Source: Aquibium sp. ELW1220 (GTDB lineage: Bacteria; Pseudomonadota; Alphaproteobacteria; Rhizobiales; Rhizobiaceae). From it: a stretch of 61,776 nucleotides of DNA. Position 1 is the first letter of the stretch. Each line of letters starts with the position of its first letter. The stretch is taken from positions 1 through 61,776 of the forward strand of contig NZ_JAOAOQ010000034.1 of assembly GCF_030398385.1 (NCBI RefSeq). Reading direction: 5' to 3'. Both the position numbers and the translations under genes were made by a program. Of this stretch, positions 1-7,934 are shown piece after piece. Under the pieces are notes generated by a model that had not been told where the DNA came from, ran no database searches, and saw nothing but the letters and a program-made list of their open reading frames with translations.

Positions 1-1721
1 GCGGCCTGCAGTTCGACGTTGAGAGAGCGGGCGCCGACGCCGCCCCGGTTCATCGGGCAGAGCACCTGGATGTCCTTGATCGGATCGAGGCCAAAGCGGC
101 TCGGAATGCGTTTGCTGACCAGTTCCACAATCCGCAGCACGGCTTGTTCCGGGTCGGCCGCCGGGACGAAATAGAAGTCTGTTTCACCTTCAGGAGGCGC
201 CAAATCGGGCATGCTCCCGGCGTTGATGGCATGCGCCGTGGTGATGATCTTGCTCTGCGCCGCCTGGCGGAACACCTCGGTCAGCCTTACGACGGGCACG
301 GCGCCCGAGCCGATGATGTCGGCCAGGACCTGGCCAGGACCGACCGACGGCAGTTGGTCGATGTCGCCCACGATCAGCAGTGCGGCTGTGCTCGGCACCG
401 CCTTCAGCAGCGACTGCATCAAGAGCACGTCGACCATCGAACTTTCGTCCACGACCAGCAGATCGCAGTCGAGCGGGTTTTCGTCGCCGCGCTTGAAGCC
501 GGAGGCCTTCGGGTCGAACTCGAGCAGCCGGTGGATGGTTTTCGCCTCCATGCCAGTGGCTTCGGTCATGCGCTTTGCAGCGCGGCCGGTGGGAGCGCAG
601 AGCAGGAGCTTGACGGACTTCGCCGCCAGAATGCGCAGGATCGAGTTCACGATCGTTGTCTTGCCCACGCCGGGGCCGCCGGTGATCACCGTGACCTTTG
701 ACTTGAGCGACAGGCGGACGGCGGCGGATTGGCTCGCCGCGAGCGTGAGGCCCGTCTTCTGCTCGATCCATGGCAGCGCCTTGTCGGCGTCGATTTCCGG
801 CCAGGGCAAGGGACCTGTCTGGATCCGCTTGAGCTGCTCCGCGATGGCGCGCTCGGCGAGGTATAACCCGGTCAGGAAGATGCACTCGGCATCGCCAACC
901 GTGTCTGCCGTCACGGTGCCTTCCGCAAGCTCCTCCAGCATGGCGCTCTCGATGAGCGCGGCGGGTACCTCCAGCAGCTTTTCCGCAAGCCCGACCAATT
1001 GCGCCCGTGGCAGGCCGCAATGGCCGTCGCCCATCGCCTCGGTCAATGCAAAGGAAATCCCGGCGCGAACGCGGATCATGGCGGTCTTCTCGACGCCGAG
1101 CTTCTCGGCGATCGTGTCGGCGGTGCGGAAGCCGATGCCGCGGATGTCCCTGGCCAGGCGGTAGGGGTTCTCGCTCATGATCTGCACGGCGTCTGTGCCA
1201 TAGGTCTTGAAGATCCTGACCGCACGCGCCGTCCCCACACCATGCTGGTGGAGGAACACCATGATCTCCCGGATCACCTTCTGATCCGCCCAGCCTGCGG
1301 TGATCTTGGCGGCTCGGACCGGTCCGATGCCCTCGACCTCGCGCAGACGCGCGGGAGTGGCCTCGATGATGTCGAAGACGTCCGTCCCGAAATGCTTCAC
1401 CAGGCGCTTGGCATAGACCGGCCCGATGCCCCGGATCATGCCGGAGCCGAGATACTTCTCGATGCCCTCGACGGTCGAGGGCGCAGAGGTCTTCAGAAAA
1501 TGCGCTTTGAACTGCAGGCCGTGGGTGCGGTCGTTGAGCCAGATGCCCGAGGCCGTGATCCACTCGCCTGCCGAGATCATCGCAGCGTGACCGACGGTGG
1601 TCACCAGGTCGCGGTGTCCCCTGGCCTTTACGCGGAGCACGCAGAAGCCGTTGTCCGAGTTGTGGAAGGTGACCCGCTCGACGAGCCCGGCGAGAACTTC
1701 CCGCGGCGTCCCGTCCGTCAT
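1..1721 (-). CDS. ATP-dependent RecD-like DNA helicase, cut by the window edge
   Basis: An open frame runs from ATG at 1721 to the left edge without a stop, giving about 573 residues of a larger protein. The N-terminal third carries helix-hairpin-helix-like motifs typical of RecD2 (IRGIGPVYAKR near residue 100, VEGIGPVRAAK, IRGIGFRTADT). The Walker A motif GGPGVGKT lies near residues 348-355 and a Walker B-like VDESS near 425, followed by a GDxDQLPSVGPG helicase motif. RecD2-type enzymes are SF1B helicases that unwind DNA from 5' ends; in a phage this would serve replication or recombination. The start overlaps the stop of the upstream 82-aa gene as ATGA, so the two are translationally coupled. 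The C terminus lies outside the window, so completeness cannot be judged. Confidence 0.9.
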   Translation of the reverse strand, partial: MTDGTPREVLAGLVERVTFHNSDNGFCVLRVKARGHRDLVTTVGHAAMISAGEWITASGIWLNDRTHGLQFKAHFLKTSAPSTVEGIEKYLGSGMIRGIGPVYAKRLVKHFGTDVFDIIEATPARLREVEGIGPVRAAKITAGWADQKVIREIMVFLHQHGVGTARAVRIFKTYGTDAVQIMSENPYRLARDIRGIGFRTADTIAEKLGVEKTAMIRVRAGISFALTEAMGDGHCGLPRAQLVGLAEKLLEVPAALIESAMLEELAEGTVTADTVGDAECIFLTGLYLAERAIAEQLKRIQTGPLPWPEIDADKALPWIEQKTGLTLAASQSAAVRLSLKSKVTVITGGPGVGKTTIVNSILRILAAKSVKLLLCAPTGRAAKRMTEATGMEAKTIHRLLEFDPKASGFKRGDENPLDCDLLVVDESSMVDVLLMQSLLKAVPSTAALLIVGDIDQLPSVGPGQVLADIIGSGAVPVVRLTEVFRQAAQSKIITTAHAINAGSMPDLAPPEGETDFYFVPAADPEQAVLRIVELVSKRIPSRFGLDPIKDIQVLCPMNRGGVGARSLNVELQA

Positions 1722-1966
1722 CGGTTGGTGCCTTGTCCCCGTTTTCTATCTTGCCGCGCGAGGTCTGCCATGGCCTTGCTGAAGAGATGCCGGGGGATGT
1801 TCACCAGGAAGAAGCGACGCTTCTCCGCGGGGCGATCCGGATCGTGGGCCTCGATGGCCAGCTCGACAGTTTCGTTGCTGGCATGCAGCGAGACCTTGAT
1901 CTCGCTCTCATCGAAAGCCACTTCGTGGCGGCGAGCATTGTCGCCGCGGATGATCACATGAGCCAT
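1718..1966 (-). CDS. Small conserved hypothetical protein (82 aa)
   Basis: An 82-residue protein starting MAHVIIRGDN. An AGGAG ribosome site sits about eight bases before its ATG. It has no membrane segment or motif I recognise, and its basic C terminus (RQDRKRGQGTNR) could contact nucleic acid. It is the first gene of a leftward pair; its stop overlaps the start of the RecD-like helicase by four bases, so it may act with or regulate that helicase, but this is only inferred from coupling. The 192 bp upstream, between this gene and the metallopeptidase gene, contain no other gene and probably hold its promoter. Confidence 0.7.
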   Translation of the reverse strand: MAHVIIRGDNARRHEVAFDESEIKVSLHASNETVELAIEAHDPDRPAEKRRFFLVNIPRHLFSKAMADLARQDRKRGQGTNR

Positions 1967-2158
1967 GGTCAGATCTCCTGAGCGAACCAGCCGAGCCGCA
2001 CGGCAATCTAGCTCGCGTCAATTGCGATATACCAGCCAGGACTTGTGGCTGCGCTGTCCACGGTCTCTCCATGCCGAGCGCTGGAGGGGGGCGGAATGGT
2101 CGTGCACGATCCCGTGGGTACTGCACGTCGATCGCCGCAGATGGACCTTCGGAGCGCT

Positions 2159-3094
2159 TTAGCGAACAGCTTTGCAGTCCATGAACTTGTCGAAGGTATC
2201 GGGTGTCGGTTCCTCTTCCAGTTCCGCCAATTCCGATCGCGATGGCGCCCGGTCCGGGTAAAGCAGGAGCGAGATCGTCATCTCGTTGGTCGGCGAGAAC
2301 ACGGTCATTTCGCGAACGGGCTCAGACCCCAGCCAGACGCCGACCGGGTGCAGGTGACCGTGGCGGCCGGTCTCCCCGTCCACTTCCTGCGCGGCGAGAG
2401 AGGCCGGTGGCAGCTCGATCACCGACTGCCGGGCAGCGTAGTAGATGCCGGTTCTAATCAGCGGTTCGCTCGACCAGGCCCAGTCGATGAAGCCATCCTT
2501 GCCGACTACGACCATGGCCCGCTTGTCGGTGATGGTCAGCCATTTCAGGATCGCGGCGGTCAGCGACACGGCATAACGATCGGCCAGCGCGGTCATCACG
2601 TCGATGTCGACGGTGCGGTCCTTGATCTGGGCGCGGAAGTCGTCGAGCGGCATCAGCAGGTAAGAGGCGAAGGTGTTCGCCTCTGCCTCGATCCTGTTCC
2701 GGCCCTCATCCCAATCCGCCATGTTGCGGTTGGTGCAGGTCAGGCCGTTGGGGTTATTCCGGCGATGCAGAAGGTAGTGGCCCAGTTCATGGGCCAGGGT
2801 GAAGTTGCGTCGGCCTGGCGACCGGATGGTCTCGTTGAAGATGATGCCCCACTCTCCCGATCCGTGGGGGTGGGGCGTCAGCATGCCGTCGACGCCCCGG
2901 GAGAGGTTCAGCCCGCGTACCATGGTGATCGGGGCGTTTGGAAAGACCTGCCTGGAGAAATCCTGCGCCAGCGTTGCCACATCGATCGGGAAGCGCGGCA
3001 GCCCATGTGTTCCCTGGACCGCGGACAGGATCTGCGTCAGGCGAATCGCCCAGCCCTTTGGCGTCGTCGGCAGGCTCAATCCTTCTTTCCCCAC
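2159..3094 (-). CDS. ImmA/IrrE-family metallo-endopeptidase
   Basis: A 311-residue protein with the zinc-protease motif HELGH at residues 102-106 and a downstream EAEAN segment near 136-140 that would supply the third metal ligand, as in ImmA/IrrE (Peptidase M78) proteins. ImmA of ICEBs1 cleaves the partner XRE repressor ImmR to induce the element; IrrE/PprI of Deinococcus acts on the XRE protein DdrO. Here the gene overlaps the 3' end of an XRE repressor gene by 19 bases on the same strand, which matches that pairing. The C-terminal ~150 residues are not recognised and may be a sensor domain. The inferred role is derepression of the phage or of the divergent operon on stress. Confidence 0.9.
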   Translation of the reverse strand: MGKEGLSLPTTPKGWAIRLTQILSAVQGTHGLPRFPIDVATLAQDFSRQVFPNAPITMVRGLNLSRGVDGMLTPHPHGSGEWGIIFNETIRSPGRRNFTLAHELGHYLLHRRNNPNGLTCTNRNMADWDEGRNRIEAEANTFASYLLMPLDDFRAQIKDRTVDIDVMTALADRYAVSLTAAILKWLTITDKRAMVVVGKDGFIDWAWSSEPLIRTGIYYAARQSVIELPPASLAAQEVDGETGRHGHLHPVGVWLGSEPVREMTVFSPTNEMTISLLLYPDRAPSRSELAELEEEPTPDTFDKFMDCKAVR

Positions 3095-3396
3095 ATGTCG
3101 ATCATCTGGCTGATCTTCTGCTGGTCCTCGACGGCCAGCTTGCTGAACTTGCGAAAGAAGGCCTCCTTCAGGACCTCATCGCCGGGTTCCTCGCTGTCGT
3201 CGAGGAGGTAGTCGGTCGTCACTTCGAGGGCCTGCGCGATGCGGGTCAGTTTTTCGCCAGACGGCTTTCGCGCGTCGCGGTTCTCGAGTTCCCAGATGTA
3301 ACTCTTGCTCGACTCGGTCAGCTCGGCAAGCTTGTCGAGGGAGTATCCCTTCTCCTGGCGGTGGCGCTTGATCTTGGCGCCGAGGGACGTGGTCAT
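3076..3396 (-). CDS. XRE-family helix-turn-helix repressor
   Basis: A 106-residue protein with an XRE/Cro-type HTH over residues 5-65; the LDKLAELTESSKSYIWELE stretch is the recognition region. The C-terminal tail (about 40 residues) probably mediates dimerisation or is the site cut by the metallopeptidase encoded directly downstream. It reads leftward from a control region with two inverted repeats and faces a rightward operon of two unknown genes. The expected role is repression of that rightward promoter and autoregulation. It may be the prophage immunity repressor or a private regulator of the two-gene operon; the sequence does not decide between these. Confidence 0.9.
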   Translation of the reverse strand: MTTSLGAKIKRHRQEKGYSLDKLAELTESSKSYIWELENRDARKPSGEKLTRIAQALEVTTDYLLDDSEEPGDEVLKEAFFRKFSKLAVEDQQKISQMIDMWGKKD

Positions 3397-3431
3397 CGCA
3401 TCATCCTTGAGATTCCTGGTTGAGGATTCGT

Positions 3432-3498
3432 GTTCGCTATGCCGAACAAAATCGTAGCGCGCAAGTAGACGCGATAGCTTGTTCGGTCTATATCGAAC
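3432..3498. promoter_or_regulatory. Probable operator pair between divergent repressor and operon
   Basis: Two inverted repeats with the same half-site lie in the 158-bp divergent gap: GTTCG-N6-CGAAC at 3432-3447 and GTTCG-N8-CGAAC at 3481-3498. They are 49 bp apart from start to start, between the XRE gene (start 3396) and the rightward operon (start 3555). Paired palindromes in this position are typical binding sites for an XRE repressor, with room for two divergent promoters. No clear -35/-10 pair was assigned. Confidence 0.65.
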
Positions 3499-3554
3499 GC
3501 CGACGTATCGCTTCTCGCTGATTCCCTCATCCCCCCGGCCAAGAAAGGGCTCCC

Positions 3555-4778
3555 ATGACTGCCATTGCCGCGTTTCTCCGCAAGACCCCCGTCATCCGTT
3601 TGCAGGACTATTTCGAGGCCGGCGGGTTCACGTCCCTCGCAACGGTCGATTGGACACGGCCCGAGGCGGAGGTGGTCGAACCCCTGATCAAGGCGGTCGA
3701 CAACATGTCCGACAACGAAAAGCAGCGCGTGGTCCTCGACGCTGGTCGTGTCGAAGCCCTGGCTGATGAGCCGGGCCAGAATGCCCTGCAGAACGTCGTC
3801 TTGAACCGAGCTGTGTTCGACTTGCTGGAGGGCGCCAACAACCGCTCGCTCTGGGTTTTCTTGAATGAACCCAATCGGTTCCGCCTGGCCGAAGAGGTAC
3901 GTTACAATGACGAGCGTCGCCGCGGTCGGTCCTGGAGCGGTTTCGAGGTCCAGAAGGGTTGCGCGGTTCGCCGGGATCCGATGTCCGTTGCGGCCTTCAC
4001 CAAGGCGATCCGCGACCACTTCGCGACACCCCATGTGCACGTCGACGTCTTCGACCGGCATCGTGTCATTCTGGATGACCAGGAATGTGATCTCGTCCAG
4101 GTCGCCGTCTATCGCGAGGGGCGGCCGGAAGACATGCTGGGATTCGATGCGAACAGCAGGCTGTCGCGTCGTATCGTGAAACCGGTGTTCGAGGCGGCCC
4201 TGACCTATGAGGCCGACACCGGCGTCGTCGAGGTGGTGGCCAGGACGCGTGAAGACCGGGAGGATCTGACCGCTTTCATGGCGCGCGACCTGCTCGGCAT
4301 CGATTTCGATGGGAAACACATTCCCGCTCGTGAATACGATCTCAGCATGCTGCTGAAGCCGTTCGACTTTCCGACGGATGACGAAGACGGCATCATGAGC
4401 GTCACCGTGAAGGAACTGCGCCTGATGGAGATCGGCGAGCGTGGCGAGCGTATCACGCTCGAGTCCATGTCGGGCGCCGAGCGGTCGATCTGGGAGATGG
4501 CCGAGGCGCGGATCGGTCTGGACATCGGGGGCACGGGACATGTCTTGCCGATCGCGACCGAGGTGCCTGAATGGATCATCACGCGGGCCCGGTTCACGAT
4601 CAAGTTCCATCCAGGTCCGCAGAGAGGGCACGGAAAATCCCTGACGCTGACCGTCACGATGCCGCATGGCTGTAACCTGAAGGACATGACCGCGCATGAG
4701 CGTCTGATCGGTGAAAAGTATCTGCGCCGCTGGGGCATCCTGACCGACACGGCCGAAATCGGGGGTCTCCTTGACTAG
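3555..4778 (+). CDS. Unrecognised 407-aa protein, first gene of a two-gene operon
   Basis: A 407-residue soluble protein starting MTAIAAFLRK, with no signal peptide or membrane segment. I do not recognise a domain. It is rich in acidic residues and alternates predicted helices (residues 1-100) with a strand-rich second half that contains IGLDIGGTGHVLP. It is transcribed away from the XRE/ImmA pair, across the two inverted repeats. Its stop overlaps the TTG start of the next gene by eight bases, so the two products are coupled and probably interact. The transcription unit closes with a strong terminator at 5723-5750. It could be an early phage regulatory pair or a separate defence or conversion unit under XRE/ImmA control. 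Confidence 0.8.
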   Translation: MTAIAAFLRKTPVIRLQDYFEAGGFTSLATVDWTRPEAEVVEPLIKAVDNMSDNEKQRVVLDAGRVEALADEPGQNALQNVVLNRAVFDLLEGANNRSLWVFLNEPNRFRLAEEVRYNDERRRGRSWSGFEVQKGCAVRRDPMSVAAFTKAIRDHFATPHVHVDVFDRHRVILDDQECDLVQVAVYREGRPEDMLGFDANSRLSRRIVKPVFEAALTYEADTGVVEVVARTREDREDLTAFMARDLLGIDFDGKHIPAREYDLSMLLKPFDFPTDDEDGIMSVTVKELRLMEIGERGERITLESMSGAERSIWEMAEARIGLDIGGTGHVLPIATEVPEWIITRARFTIKFHPGPQRGHGKSLTLTVTMPHGCNLKDMTAHERLIGEKYLRRWGILTDTAEIGGLLD

Positions 4779-5700
4779 AGGGGCCGCGGACCTGTTGCTG
4801 CAGGTGATGGAAACCCGCACTGCCAGGGTGCAGGGGGCGACGTTGCTGCAAGTTGCGCCCCGGGCAGCTGATCAGCTGCTCGAGGCCAGGCTTCTGGTAG
4901 CAAGCGGGCGCATCCCGGTCGTTGCCGCCATGGACGACTATGAAGACGAACCGATCCCGGCCGAGTGGTGCGCGGTTCGCAAACAGCACGGTTACCACGA
5001 TAGCGTCGGTCGGTGGATCCCCGTTGATTCCATGGAGATTGCCGCCTACGGCGTCGACTACCCGCTTGCCATTGCCAGGATGCTGGTGGCCTTCGAACGC
5101 TCCGGGCCGACGCGCCCGGTGCCTTTGATCGACGACCTGGTCCTGGACGTCGGAAGCATCAGGCTTGCCGGGGCAAAAGCCCCCGTTCCGGTCTGGTTTG
5201 CCAGGCGGCTCAGCGATCCTTCCGTCTGGGCCAAGGTCGAAGGTCTTTTCGAGCGCAGGCCGCCGGCAGAGAACCGCGTCGTGTTGACGTCGACGCCGGG
5301 CGACCGCGTGCCGGCGCCAACAAACAAGCGCAACCCGATCGTCAGCGTGGCGGACGTGGTCGAAGTGCCGGGCAAGCTCGCGATCTCTCCGCAAATCCTC
5401 GGGGCACGGGTCTTTCCCGGCGATGTACAGCGCCGTTTTCCGATCGAACATTCCGATGATTGCGGGATCGTGTGGCTTCGTGGTGAGGCAATCCGCTTCG
5501 CTGGCGACAAGCAGCGCCGGCTCCTCCAGATGCTGTTTGACGCCTATTGGTCCAAATCGCCAGTCTGCCGAGTGGCGGTTGTCCTCGAAGAGGCCGGCTT
5601 CGGGAGCCAGGTGAACAGCCTGAGAAAGGCGTTCGGCCGGCGCGACGACTGGCGTCGCTTCATCAAGTTCGACGATGGCAACTGCTGGATCGAACCCTGA
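4771..5700 (+). CDS. Unrecognised 309-aa protein with winged-helix-like C terminus
   Basis: Starts at a TTG that overlaps the end of the 407-aa gene by eight bases, the arrangement expected for translational coupling. Residues 1-220 match no family I recognise. The last ~75 residues (from IVWLRGEAIRF through the RFIKFDDGNCWIEP end) resemble a winged-helix fold, with helices around LLQMLFDAYW and VNSLRKAFGRR and a final beta-hairpin wing. A DNA-binding or regulator role is therefore possible but only inferred. The partner gene is upstream and an intrinsic terminator follows 22 bases after the stop. Confidence 0.75.
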   Translation: MTRGAADLLLQVMETRTARVQGATLLQVAPRAADQLLEARLLVASGRIPVVAAMDDYEDEPIPAEWCAVRKQHGYHDSVGRWIPVDSMEIAAYGVDYPLAIARMLVAFERSGPTRPVPLIDDLVLDVGSIRLAGAKAPVPVWFARRLSDPSVWAKVEGLFERRPPAENRVVLTSTPGDRVPAPTNKRNPIVSVADVVEVPGKLAISPQILGARVFPGDVQRRFPIEHSDDCGIVWLRGEAIRFAGDKQRRLLQMLFDAYWSKSPVCRVAVVLEEAGFGSQVNSLRKAFGRRDDWRRFIKFDDGNCWIEP

Positions 5701-5722
5701 TCCGATCCTCCCGATCAAGGTG

Positions 5723-5750
5723 AAAGGCCGTCCGTTTGGGCGGCCTTTTT
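5723..5750 (+). terminator. Rho-independent terminator closing the two-gene operon
   Basis: An 8-bp stem GGCCGTCC / GGGCGGCC with a GTTT loop (one G-T pair) is followed by five T residues, with A residues before the left arm. It sits just after the stop of the 309-aa gene and separates that operon from the early replication genes. Confidence 0.85.
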
Positions 5751-5871
5751 GATTTTCCGGACAGCTTTCTTCGCCAACTCCCAGTTTGCCTCCCTCCCGT
5801 CTCCCTGATGCCTCCCACGCCCTGGGCGATGGTCCTTCGCAGGCATTCGGCCAAACGCGAAGGAGACGAAG

Positions 5872-6093
5872 ATGTCGGTGACGCATCTCAACCAGGTCGA
5901 GCTGGCGGCTCGATGGAAAATCAGCCCGCGCACGCTGGAGCGCTGGCGATGGACGGGCGAGGGGCCCGCTTTCATCAAGATCGGCGGCCGGGTCGTGTAC
6001 CGCCTCGAGGAAGTCGAGGGTTACGAAAACAAGCGGCAGTGCACCAGCACGGCGAACACGTTCGCCCCGAAGCTGGTGCGAGGGGGAGCATGA
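5872..6093 (+). CDS. Helix-turn-helix DNA-binding protein (AlpA/excisionase-like)
   Basis: A 73-residue protein with a MerR/AlpA-type HTH: LNQVELAARWKISPRTLERW followed by GPAFIKIGGRVVYRLEEVEGY, the usual pattern of excisionase-like HTH_17 proteins. An AAGGAG site precedes the ATG. It is the first gene of the early replication operon and overlaps the next gene as ATGA. It may be a directionality factor or a transcription regulator of the early genes; with no integrase in view, the excisionase role cannot be tested. Confidence 0.85.
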   Translation: MSVTHLNQVELAARWKISPRTLERWRWTGEGPAFIKIGGRVVYRLEEVEGYENKRQCTSTANTFAPKLVRGGA

Positions 6094-6575
6094 TGATCCC
6101 CAACCAGATCACTCTCGAAGCGCTTGCGCGTCTGCCGATTGGGGCGATCGTCGCCCTGCCCGCTGCGGAACTCGCTCGCCTTCAGCATGACGCCGATCAG
6201 GCGCTGCGCAAGTCCAAGCTCACCGTGGCCTGGCTCGATGGCGCGCTGACCCAGAAATACGCCGAGCGTGCCAGGTCGGCGCGTGCGGATGCCGAGAAGG
6301 ACTTCGGTGTGGCGCGCTTCACTGATGGCGACGTCACGGTCGTGGCCGACCTGCCAAAGAAGGTCGAGTGGGACCAGCGCGACCTCGCCGATCTCGTCGA
6401 GCGCATCAAGGCCGAGGGCGAAGATCCCCGCGACTATGTCGAGGTCAGCCTCAAGGTCTCGGAGCGCAAGTACGGCTCCTGGCCGACGCATCTCCGCAAG
6501 GCCTTCGATCCCTGCCGCACCGTCCATGCCGGCAAGGAGACGTTCCAGCTGATCGTCTCAGGAGGTGATGCATGA
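6090..6575 (+). CDS. Hypothetical early phage protein (161 aa)
   Basis: Start chosen at 6090 because it overlaps the upstream stop as ATGA and is preceded by a purine-rich GAGGGGGAG; an upstream open stretch in the same frame runs through the neighbouring gene and is not coding. The protein is mainly helical and charged, with a YAERARSARADAEKDFG segment near the middle. No family is recognised. Its stop overlaps the next gene, so it belongs to the coupled early operon, and a role accessory to replication or recombination is inferred from position only. Confidence 0.75.
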   Translation: MMIPNQITLEALARLPIGAIVALPAAELARLQHDADQALRKSKLTVAWLDGALTQKYAERARSARADAEKDFGVARFTDGDVTVVADLPKKVEWDQRDLADLVERIKAEGEDPRDYVEVSLKVSERKYGSWPTHLRKAFDPCRTVHAGKETFQLIVSGGDA

Positions 6576-7462
6576 ACGCGCTCACCATCACGAACCTGGA
6601 CACGTCGAGTCTTCCGCGGCTGATCGATCGCGCGGCGGCGATGCTGGCCGGTGCCAAGACCGCCGCCGAAGTGCTCGAAGCGCGTGAGGCGGCCGGGCTG
6701 GCGTATGATGTCGCCCGCCGTGCTGCCAGGCTGAAGACGGCCAAGGCCGCGCATGATGAACTGATCGCCGCCGCCCACCGCGCTCAGGCAGATGCGCTCG
6801 AGATCGAGGCCGCCGCCAAGCGTCGCCTTGCTGACGAATATGACGCGGCGCAGACCCGGGGCGAGGTCACCGGACACGGCGGAGGCAGGAATTTCAAGGT
6901 TGACGACCACAACCTTGAAACCAACCCAGGTAACCATAACCGTATCGGCGACGGCAGCGCGATCGCAACACTGGCAGATCTCGGCCTTCGCCGTGACCAG
7001 ATCCACGACGCCCGCCTGATCCGCGATGCGGAGACAGCCGATCCCGGCATCGTGCGTCGCACCCTCGATGAGCGGCTTGAACGTGGCGAGGAGCCGACGC
7101 GCGCGGCCGTCCGGCGTGCCGCCGAGGCTCGGCTGGAGCGGTCCCTCGATCGGCTGAAGCGCACGCAGGAAAGCGTCCAGCGTCTCGAGGCGGAGAAGGC
7201 CGAGCCGCTGACGGCAGAGCAGCGTGCCCGGCAGGTCGCGATCTTCGGCACGATCGAGGACCGGGCGATCTGCGCGCGGATCGACGAGATCGTCGAACTC
7301 ATCGGCGAGCAACCCGATGCCGCGGAGGCCGTGCGCCGCATTCCGCCCGCGTCGCGCCACGCCATCGACACCGGGCCGATCCGTCGCGCGGCGGCCTGGC
7401 TCACCGAATTCAGCACCCTTTACGAACAGGAGGCCCATCATGGGAACCATGCGTTTGAATGA
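6572..7462 (+). CDS. Hypothetical coiled-coil early phage protein (296 aa)
   Basis: A 296-residue, highly charged, alanine- and arginine-rich protein with long predicted helices around residues 40-95 and 165-215. A central stretch, DLGLRRDQIHDARLIRDAE, resembles segments seen near ParB/Sulfiredoxin-like phage proteins, but no firm domain is recognised. The start overlaps the preceding stop by four bases. The 3' end overlaps the next gene by 23 bases. Likely a DNA-associated accessory protein of the replication operon, by position. Confidence 0.75.
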   Translation: MNALTITNLDTSSLPRLIDRAAAMLAGAKTAAEVLEAREAAGLAYDVARRAARLKTAKAAHDELIAAAHRAQADALEIEAAAKRRLADEYDAAQTRGEVTGHGGGRNFKVDDHNLETNPGNHNRIGDGSAIATLADLGLRRDQIHDARLIRDAETADPGIVRRTLDERLERGEEPTRAAVRRAAEARLERSLDRLKRTQESVQRLEAEKAEPLTAEQRARQVAIFGTIEDRAICARIDEIVELIGEQPDAAEAVRRIPPASRHAIDTGPIRRAAAWLTEFSTLYEQEAHHGNHAFE

Positions 7463-7934
7463 CGTCGTCGCCGAGATTGTCGGCAACGTGATCGCCGGCT
7501 GCATCATCAACAAGCGGCAGGCCGCCGTCGAACGCTGGGACGACATCGATGCCGATGGCCAGTATCTAGCCGGGATCGACGGTGTCGTCGGCCGGATCGA
7601 TGGCCGAGCCCGTGCACTGCGGGTCAAGGCCGAGAAGGTCGCCGATACCGCGCAGGCGGAACTGCCCTTCCAGCTGCCCATCGCGGTGGCCATGGACCTC
7701 GATGGCACGACGCTGGTCGCGACACGCAGCTTGTCGCGCGAAGGTTTCAAGCGCGCCATCGCGATCCGCAGTCAGCAGATCGCCCATGACCGGCGCGCAC
7801 TGCGCGAATGGCAGCAGGCGCTGAACCAGGCCGATCGCTTCTGGACGAAGCATCCCGACTGGACCTTCGGTCAGTGCCTCGATGCCATCCTCGGTGCGAC
7901 GGACAAGGTGGTCGTGACGGAGAAGCTGTCATGA
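7440..7934 (+). CDS. Hypothetical early phage protein (164 aa)
   Basis: Start chosen at ATG 7440, preceded by an AGGAGG-like site (acaggaggccc), with the ORF overlapping both neighbours. The product begins MGTMRLNDVVAEIVGNVIAG and is predominantly helical. A tryptophan-containing C terminus (FWTKHPDWTFGQCLDAIL) precedes the next gene, whose ATG overlaps this stop by four bases. No domain is recognised. It sits directly upstream of the Sak4-like recombinase, so it may belong to that functional block. Confidence 0.75.
   Translation: MGTMRLNDVVAEIVGNVIAGCIINKRQAAVERWDDIDADGQYLAGIDGVVGRIDGRARALRVKAEKVADTAQAELPFQLPIAVAMDLDGTTLVATRSLSREGFKRAIAIRSQQIAHDRRALREWQQALNQADRFWTKHPDWTFGQCLDAILGATDKVVVTEKLS

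Noticed and set aside
190-1563. A 457-codon minus-strand frame in the helicase region
   Set aside because: It is Arg/His-rich out-of-frame sequence; the real RecD-like frame is offset and carries all helicase motifs.
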